64,000 bases of DNA from the NCBI GenBank assembly GCA_016110215.1, contig JADWQD010000006.1:310001-374000 (forward strand), written 5' to 3'. Under the pieces are notes generated by a model. The model searched no databases. It saw nothing but the letters and a program-made list of their open reading frames with translations, and was not told the DNA's origin. This document shows, in pieces, positions 57,056-64,000 of this stretch (the first letter of the stretch is position 1; each line of letters begins with the position of its first letter). A program made the translations under genes and the position numbers. Origin of the DNA: Capronia americana. Taxonomy: Eukaryota > Ascomycota > Eurotiomycetes > Chaetothyriales > Herpotrichiellaceae.

Positions 57056-57687
57056 TTTGATCGGTATGATAGTGTCAGGACTCGTCTTGGAGCGACTTCC
57101 TTCCGGCGGTCTGGGCGATATGTACGTGGGCGCGTAGAAGCTATTGATTACTAGATTAACTTCTTGGAACCATGAGAGTGAGTGTGTGAGTTGCTGAGAG
57201 ACGGGAATTTGTACGCAGCTGGCTGTCCTAGCCTTTCTCCCGCGTGCCCGCCACTGTCACCCCTGGTAGTTTCGGGAGCTGGAGAACCTGGAGAGCGGGG
57301 AGAGTGGGAACGGCTTACCCCGATACCCCTTGGGGGCTCCCACAACATCACCCCTGGAGAACCCGAGTCCGCGTCTTCGTTACCTGAAGAGCTATCGGCG
57401 TTAGGACCTGTCTCGCAGGAATGTCAATGGCTTCGGCGCTATCGGGTGAATGGTAACCGCCCTCAACTTCAGGCTGAGGACAGCGAGGCTCGAGACGGTA
57501 TGGCACAAGCACGCGGCCAGAGGCGGGGAGCATGGTCTGAGACATCCGGGGAACTGGGTTAGCGAGGATGAGAGCTCCAGCAGCTGCGATATATGTATAT
57601 GACTGTGTCAGTATCTGAACAGACTCGTCCCATGTTGAGGAATATCGAAAAGTCACGAATCTTGACTGACCGCAAAAAGGATTTATC
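57056..57687. promoter_or_regulatory. Divergent promoter, alcohol dehydrogenase / BVMO
   Basis: 632 bp between divergent start codons. Several short frames cross it but none has family features. The shared promoter fits joint expression of the dehydrogenase and monooxygenase. Confidence 0.5.
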
Positions 57688-59995
57688 ATGTCGCCTCACA
57701 AAGTCGAGCCTGATGGGTACAATGGTATGCCAGATGTCACCATCGAACCCAAGCATATCTACACCAGTCGGAAATTGCGCATTGTGTGCATCGGTGCTGG
57801 GGCATCTGGAATGGTGAGACTCCGGCACATTTATATCCAATTCCACGGAAAGACCAAAGCCTGATACGAATTTGACGTGGGTTATAGTACATGGCCATTC
57901 GCCAGGAGCAACTCTTGAAAGACGTCGAATTCCAAATCTACGAGAAAAATTCAGGCGTGGCGGGAACGTGGTATGAGAACAAATACCGTATGACCTTGTG
58001 GCCTTGCCATTTCAGCCCTACACTATACAGGCTGCTAACAATGTTCGCCTCAGCCGGAGCGGCCTGTGATGTGCCTGCCCACAACTACACGTTTTCATTC
58101 GCGCCGAAGACCGACTGGACCCAATAGTGAGTCGGATGTTCCCATGCGGTCCTCGCTCAGTGCAACTGGAACTAATGTCGGTGTCTCGACAGCTATGCCG
58201 GCTCGGACGAGATCCAAGAATACTTTGAAGGAGTCGCCCAGAAGTATCGTCTTCATCGGTTCATCAAGTTTGGACACCGAGTCCAAGCTGCTCGCTGGAA
58301 CGACGAGAAACAGAACTATGAGCTCGAAATAGCCACACCTTCTGGAACTGTTCTTCACGACCGCTGCGAGGTACTCATTAATGCGGCCGGTCTCCTCAAG
58401 TAAGTCTTCCCGCCCCTTCGCGACGTCAGCCTTCGATCTAATGCTAATACAGCGCGTGGAAATGGCCCAAAATACCCGGGCTGCATGATTTCCAGGGGAA
58501 GCTGTTGCACACCGCCAACTTTGACCGGCAATACGACTTAGACCAGAAGACGATTGCCCTGATCGGAAACGGGTCTTCGGCCATTCAAGTGCTTCCCCAG
58601 AGTAAGAGGCTTCTCACACAACAGGCGTGATAACCGGGTGCCGGAACTGAAGGCAGAGAGAGAGAGAGACTGACTCCGCATACTTTAGTCCAGCCTCGCG
58701 CCGCCCGCGTCGACGCATATGTTCGATCTCCGACCTGGATCTCGATGCCCTTTGCCACAAGCAAGTCCAAGCAGCCCTTGGGTAATCCAAAGTACAGCGA
58801 CGAGGAGAAGAGGCGATTCGCCGAGGATCCAGATTTCCATCTCCAATATCGGTAAGCTGTCCCGCCGATGTATTAAACTTGAAGCCGATGATAAGAACTG
58901 AGTGGCTGACTCTCCCGGACTCGACAGCTGTGATTTAGAAGATGAATTCAACTACTACTTCGAGACCTTCATCAACGGCGGGGAGAAGCAGCTCAGTATG
59001 ATCACCCAGCTGCAGGAGACCATGAAGAAGTCCCTAGCCACCAGGCCGGAATTGGCTGCCACTTTGATCCCTAGCTTTGGCGTTGGATGTCGGCGCTTGA
59101 CGCCAGGCGTGGGATACTTGGAATCATTGACCCAGGACAACGTTGATGTTATCACCCAAGACATTACCAGCGTCACCGCGAACGGGCTCGTGGCTGCGGA
59201 CGGCAAGGAGCGTAAAGTGGACACCATCATTTGCGCCACGGTAAGAAGAGCGAAACATTGATGGGCACAAACTCAGCGCTCACTTTTCCATGTCCATTAC
59301 AGGGTTTCGACGTCAGCTTCACCCCTCGCTTTGTTCTGTCCGGTCGGAATGGCTACAAGTGTGATGAGAAGTTCGGTGCGGGTAAGTAGTATTATACTGT
59401 GTTGGCACTGGTTTTTTTTGGGGTGCATCCAGCAAATTGACACCTCGCGCTAGATCCCAAGGGATACCTGACACTGGGAATTCCGGAATTGCCCAACTAC
59501 TTTATCTTCTACGGCCCACAAGCATGCGCGGCCAACGGCTCGTTTCTCCCCGTGCTCGAAGCCACGGGTGACTACATTATCCGATGCGTGCAGAAAATGC
59601 AGAGCCAAGACATCTTGTCCATGACGCCCAAGGCTGACGTGGTTGAGGATTTGGTCCGTCACGCCGACGCCCTGATGGAGGGGACTGTGTGGAAACACAG
59701 CTGTCGCAGTTGGTACAAGAACAACACGACCGACGGCCGCGTGACGGCGGTCTGGCCCGGGAGTACCTTGCACTACCTTGAAACTCTCGAGCATCCGCGC
59801 TGGGAAGATTACGACTACGTCTACAAGAACAAGCTCGACCGGTTCTCGTATCTGGGCAACGGAACCACCAAGCTTGAGCTGGAAGGCAAGGAGCGGGCCT
59901 TCTACCTTCGCGAGAGACGCAACCTCTTTGACGACTGGTGGGCAGAACGGGTTAAGGAACTGGATGCCGAGGTTCCAACTACCACCAGTGCTTGA
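57688..59995 (+). CDS. Type I Baeyer-Villiger-like flavin monooxygenase
   Basis: Nine exons: 57688-57813, 57888-57987, 58054-58126, 58193-58399, 58453-58601, 58689-58851, 58928-59240, 59303-59381 and 59454-59995, 583 aa. The FAD motif GAGASG is at 36-41, the flavin-contact motif GTWYENKYPGAACD at 68-81 is rebuilt by a splice, and the NADPH motif GNGSSAIQ is at 207-214. The BVMO fingerprint FxGxxxHxxxW is present as FQGKLLHTANF (182-192), with Phe in place of Trp. It should insert oxygen next to a ketone to give an ester, using NADPH and FAD in the cytosol. Neighbouring dehydrogenases, a ligase and an esterase remnant match such a pathway. Simple N- or S-oxygenation is an alternative. Confidence 0.88.
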
Positions 59996-60129
59996 CGATA
60001 CACCGGCCACTACGGATGGATAGGCGGAAGGTACATAGATTCATACCTGGTGCATTGGAACAGTACAGCAGTAGACTACGTATAGTACTATTCGTTACCA
60101 CCGGAACTCTTGTCCTGCTGCAGCCCCCT

Positions 60130-60166
60130 TCAAAGCTCACCGTCGAGGCGTCACGGTGGTGATTCA
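60130..60166 (+). repeat. 37-nt relic of MFS transporter coding sequence
   Basis: 35 of 37 bases are identical to 63605-63641 inside the MFS transporter at the end of the window; mismatches are G/C and C/T. The relic would read VKAHRRGVTVVIQ versus VKAHRRGLMVVIQ. Flanks are not similar. Confidence 0.7.
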
Positions 60167-60195
60167 ATCAGCAGTTCGTTCACCTATGACTACTC

Positions 60196-60217
60196 GATAT
60201 ATATATATATATATATT
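60196..60217 (+). repeat. (AT)n microsatellite
   Basis: Alternating AT of about 20 bp in the spacer between convergent genes. Confidence 0.85.
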
Positions 60218-60406
60218 TGTCCGATCCAATTGGGAGGGAATGAGCGCTCACACTTGGGGAAGCCCGAAACCCCTTTCTCTTCTACCAAGTGTGCGAGATT
60301 CGAGCTCTGAGGTGCCTAGCTACTAAGCAGTAACTTCGAGAGGGAGCAAGCTAAGAAAGCAAAGGCAACACTGTAGTCGAGCCTGGATAGCTGAACACTT
60401 AGCAGA

Positions 60407-62249
60407 TCAGATACTATCATCTAAATACATTGCCTGAACATTACAGAAACTCTTCAGGCCGGACAGTCCCCATTCAGAACCTATACCGCTCTGCTTGTGT
60501 CCACCGAATGGAATCAGCGGATCGATGGCCACGTGGGCATTGACCCAGACACTACCGGCCTCGAGCTGGTCAGCGATGCGTCTGGCTCGAGTCCGATCAC
60601 GCGTCCAGACACTGGCCCCGAGACCCATCTTTGTATCATTGGCCCGACGGATCACTTCTTCTTCTGAAGTCCAGGAGAGAAGAGGAACAATTGGTCCTTG
60701 AGCAAAGTCAGGCGATCAACTACATGTACTAGCAAGGAGTACGGAGTATTACTCACCAAATGGTTCTTCTTGCACGATGCTCGAGGTCTCCGCCGGATTG
60801 TCGATGATGGTAGGCGTGATGAAATAACCCCCTTTAGGAGCGTCGTGCGGAAGTGTGCCGCCTCCAAAGGCGACGTTCCATTTCTGGGTTTCGAGGTCCT
60901 GGAACAACCGCTGCACGCGTTCATACTGCATGGCGTTTTGCACGGGGCCCATGGTGGTGGCCGGGTCCAGCCCGTTCCCGACTTGAAGTTTGGCGACGTG
61001 ACGCACGACGGCCTCCCGGAAAGGGCCATAGATAGATTCGTGGACGTATATCCGTTTGATGGCAAGGCATACCTGGTTCTTCACTCAGTCTTGACTCTCG
61101 TGCTCTTCTAGTAGAAATCATACTTGGCCAGAGTTTGCAAGAGCCAATGTCGCTATCTGCTCGTCTGTCAGTGGTTGGAAGTCTTCTAGGAGAGTCATCA
61201 ATACCTTTGGAGCCACATTTTCAATGTCGACGTCCTCGCATACGATGGCAGGGTCATTACCTCCCAGTTCCAGGGTCACCCGTTTCAAAGTCTGCGCGGC
61301 ACTCGCCATTACCTTTCGGCCAGTCGCCGTTGAACCAGTGAAGCTGATTTTGTCGATTCCCGCATGTGCGGTCAGACGAGGACCGAGCGATTCATCTCCA
61401 CTCAAGACCTGGACCACGCCGGGCGGGAAGAACGACTGAGCCAATTCGACGAGTTTAATATTGGAGTAGGGGGCGTATGGCCTGCCGAGGTCAGCTGGGA
61501 CCAGCTGTGAAAGGAAATTCCGTACGATGGCTTGACGATGACTGTATTGCCTGTGATCACAGCGGGACAGATCTTGCCACATGCTAGTAGCACGGGAACT
61601 GTTTGGCCAATACCGTTAGTATTAAGATGTTGGAACTCTCCACGTCATTTCATACGCACAGTTCCACGGAATAATGGCCGCACAAACACCTGACGCCGAA
61701 CTGTTAGCACATGGAGTCAGAGATCCAGAGGTGTCGGCGCTGCCTTGGGGCCCTCACCCAGTGGTGTGTAGCGGATCACCGTGTGTTTGCCCTCGGTTGC
61801 CTCGACGATTTCAGGCTCAAACTGGATTCGGGACATTGCTCTCATCCAGTGAACCCCATTCTGAACTTCGGTTTCGGCCTCAACGAGCTATGCCAGAGTC
61901 CGACCGTGAGAAAAGTCCAAAATTTGGGGATTCGACATACAGTTTTGCCTACTTCTTGCGTCAAGAGCTTTGCAAAGCCGCCCTTTTCCCGCTCGACGGC
62001 GTCCGCAAACTGGAGCACGGCGTCTTGTCGGTTCTGGAGAGGAACTTTGGCCCATTTGACAAAAGCTGATCGGGCACAGTCTACGGCTTTGTCGACTTCG
62101 TCTTGCCTCGACAAAGGTACATCATATAATGCTTCGCCAGTGGCAGGGTTGACACCTTGATGGACTTGACTGGTACTGGAGGGAACACCGTTGATGATGT
62201 TACTGTAGACACCGGCGAAATTCAACGCAGTCGCAGCCAAGGAACCCAT
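60407..62249 (-). CDS. Aldehyde dehydrogenase (NAD(P)+-dependent)
   Basis: Exons 62249-61941, 61860-61758, 61689-61660, 61598-61526, 61481-61205, 61156-61124, 61072-60757 and 60696-60407, 476 aa with consistent phases. Two exons are very short (30 and 33 bp). Key residues are Asn147 (PWNF), FTGSTATG near 219, Glu243 (LELGGND) and the nucleophile Cys277 (NSGQVCLA), the last made by a splice. The C-terminus (FGGHKQSGIGSEWGLSGLKSF) is complete. It should oxidise an aliphatic or aromatic aldehyde to the acid, the step before the acyl-CoA ligase. The start is the ATG at 62249 (MGSLAATALNFAG). It is divergent from the second sugar-type transporter. Confidence 0.92.
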
Positions 62250-62707
62250 CTTGACCAGTTTCTGAATACAAGACTGTATGAAAAGATGGCAGGATATTGC
62301 ATGTCTGCGAAGTATACGGACTATTACAACTAGCCTTGCTAAGCAGCGGAGGTTCCCCTTCGGTGAGGCCCGAATTGACATGGACAAAGCTTTCCATGCC
62401 GTAATGGACAATGCGGGGATTACGGTCCCTTGATCCTGAGCGACCGGGCTAAAGCAATCAGCATCTGAGCCGATCACTTTGCTCCGATGAGGTTTGTGCG
62501 GTAGAGGTAAAAGGTAGGTGGACTGTAAACGCCGATGGACCCACCGCTTTGTTTTTTAACGCCGATAAACTAGAGAGATCAGACCGCCTATCTGAGGCAC
62601 TAGTACTCCGCACCCCTCTCGACTGACAGCCTCGTCCTGGACCTGGAAATTGTGGAACCCGCAACACACCCAGGCCCCTGGCAGCACGACTGGCAATCTG
62701 GGGAAGA

Positions 62708-62713
62708 CCTCGG
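62708..62713 (+). promoter_or_regulatory. CCTCGG hexamer between aldehyde dehydrogenase and transporter
   Basis: CCTCGG in the divergent promoter, the third such hexamer noted upstream of an oxidation gene here. Low weight by itself. Confidence 0.2.
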
Positions 62714-62734
62714 GAACTCTTGGTGACTGGTCGA

Positions 62735-62758
62735 GTCTCCGCGTCTCCGCGTCTCCGC
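62735..62758 (+). repeat. Triple tandem GTCTCCGC repeat
   Basis: Three adjacent 8-bp copies with no mismatch, in the divergent promoter about 250 bp before the transporter ATG. It could be a binding array or a slippage product. Confidence 0.65.
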
Positions 62759-63008
62759 AACTCTTACTTTCTTTGCCGGGCCATTGTCGCCGTGGGGATT
62801 GTGGCACGAGAGAGTGTTGTGAAGGGGTATATAGACTGGAGGAAGGTTAGGTCTGGAAAGTTGAGTAGTACATGTCGAGGTCTATGAAAGGCTACAAGCA
62901 TCGCTGTTGATTCCTCGAGTCTCGAACCTTGACCCTGAACAACCTGAAGTCCTTTGACAATTACTTTGCTTTGCCACTTATTCCAAATCCATCTTCCACA
63001 ACTGCAAG

Positions 63009-64000
63009 ATGGGTCTCGTCGGGTTCCAAATGCAGGCCATCATCTGCGTGACATCTGGGTTCGCGTTTCTGCTCTTTGGCTAGTAAGTCAGCCCTTTAGG
63101 GAGGAAAGGTATCCTGGCTCATATCTATCATCAATACAGTGACCAGGGCGTAATGGGTGGATTGGTCGCTTTGCCATCCTTCCTCAGTCGATTTCACAAT
63201 CCGAACCCTACGTTTTTGGGCTTCATGGTCGCTTCATATGACGTGAGTGTCCCAAGATTAAAGGGAGATCCCAGTGATTGACCGGTCCGTGTCCAGGTTG
63301 GCGCCTTCTTGGGAGCAATAGGAACTTTTCTCTACGGCGATATCGTGGGACGCCGCTGGGCAATCGTCATCGGCTGCCTCATACTCTGCATCGGTGCCAC
63401 GTTGCAGGCTTCGGCATTTTCACGAGCCCAATTCATCAGTGAGTCCCAGCTCTTGGCAGGGTGTGACTATGCTGATCAGACCAGTCGGCAGAATAATCGC
63501 AGGAGTGGGCGTAGGTGGGGTTTCGGTGACCGTAAGTCTCAACTCCTAACTGAGGGCGAAAATATGCCAACTTCGATAGGTACCCGTGTATGCCAGCGAA
63601 TGCGTCAAAGCTCACCGTCGAGGCCTCATGGTGGTGATTCAGATCTCACTGGTTGTGCTGGTAGGTTCGCCCCTGCTCCTGCTCCTGCTTTTCATGGCAC
63701 TCACGTTCATCCAGGGCATTGTTCTGTCAGCTTTCACCAACTTTGGCCTACTCTATGGTAACAGCACGTGGGAAGGAAAGGAAGCCCAATGGCGGATCCC
63801 CATCGCCCGTATGTGAACCCTCTGCTTATTGACGGGGCACGGCTGACCTGGAATTTTGCAATCCAGTCCAACTCATGTTCCCCGTCGTCGTCTTTGCTCT
63901 GATACCTTTCTGCGCTGAGAGTCCTCGGTGGTTGGCAGTCCGTGGTCGATATGACGAAGTCGCTGGCGTGCTTGCCTGCCTCGAAGGACAAGGATCAACA
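63009..64000 (+). CDS. MFS sugar-type transporter (3' partial)
   Basis: Exons 63009-63082, 63140-63242, 63297-63438, 63485-63531, 63580-63660, 63715-63808 and 63867-64000 (continues). Motifs are FGYDQGVMGGL, motif A GDIVGRRWAI, GRIIAGVGVGG, VPVYASECVKAHRRG and PF CAESPRWLAVRGR, the sugar-porter signature set. The intron 63661-63714 is 54 bp, in phase 0 and without a stop, so it looks coding; removing it restores the usual ISLVVLGIVLSAFTNFG. It is probably a plasma-membrane proton symporter for a sugar or related polyol or acid. It shares a promoter with the aldehyde dehydrogenase. The 3' end is outside the window. Confidence 0.85.

Larger units (their letters stand above)
59996..60406. other. 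Gene-free stretch between convergent genes with a transporter relic
   Basis: 411 bp between the 3' ends of the BVMO and aldehyde dehydrogenase genes. It holds a 37-nt relic of transporter coding sequence (60130-60166) and an (AT)n microsatellite. Confidence 0.5.
62250..63008. promoter_or_regulatory. Divergent promoter, aldehyde dehydrogenase / MFS transporter
   Basis: 759 bp with no gene. It contains three perfect tandem copies of GTCTCCGC (62735-62758) and one CCTCGG (62708-62713). Confidence 0.5.

Noticed and set aside
1..64000. CRISPR array, phage or bacterial operon features
   Set aside because: No regularly spaced repeats; genes have spliceosomal introns and eukaryotic families.

Overview
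The window looks like nuclear DNA of a filamentous ascomycete (Pezizomycotina). Most genes carry short spliceosomal introns of about 48-110 bp with GT...AG ends and CTAAC/CTGAC-type branch sites. The orthologue set (Cdc48, Ste50, Kei1, Elg1, Utp8-like, Zn(II)2Cys6 regulators, CYP505) is typical of that group. The style of the accessory genes suggests Eurotiomycetes, perhaps a black yeast-type lineage, but that is inference. Splice junctions were placed by eye and accepted only where reading frame and protein family agreed on both sides. Almost every multi-exon model sums to an intact frame.

Left part (1-25.7 kb): housekeeping genes, closely packed. These are a 5'-partial PAP2-family membrane protein, a small membrane protein, two proteins of unknown function (one Lys-rich and probably nucleolar), a two-RRM RNA-binding protein of the RBMS/MSSP type, ELG1 (alternative clamp-loader subunit) divergent from a UTP8-like ribosome-biogenesis gene, STE50 (SAM + RA adaptor), a conserved small protein of unknown function, CDC48, KEI1 (IPC synthase subunit) and an intron-containing tRNA-Ser(CGA).

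Middle (26.8-33.4 kb): a lineage-specific-looking island. It has a G-domain (AIG1-like) protein with a long coiled coil and a hydrophobic C-terminus, an HSPA12-type Hsp70-like ATPase, and, divergent from the latter, a long coiled-coil protein of unknown function. Between the GTPase and the Hsp70-like gene lies a short reading frame that resembles motif A of family-B DNA polymerases.

Right part (33.8-64 kb): an accessory metabolic region. It holds a complete Zn(II)2Cys6 regulator, an EthD-type small protein, a DHA1-type MFS exporter, an M20 amidohydrolase, a CYP505 self-sufficient P450-reductase fusion, a broken MFS sugar-type transporter, an SDR, an NAD(P)-dependent epimerase-like protein, a truncated Zn(II)2Cys6 regulator, a truncated alpha/beta-hydrolase, an acyl-CoA ligase, a zinc alcohol dehydrogenase, a Baeyer-Villiger-type flavin monooxygenase, an aldehyde dehydrogenase and the start of a second MFS sugar-type transporter. 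CYP505, alcohol dehydrogenase, BVMO, (esterase), aldehyde dehydrogenase and acyl-CoA ligase are the steps expected of sub-terminal oxidation of an alkyl chain or breakdown of a ketone. The esterase step is present only as a fragment that meets the truncated regulator at one rearrangement point near 52.64 kb. A transporter pseudogene and a 37-nt transporter relic also point to repeated gene loss in this region.
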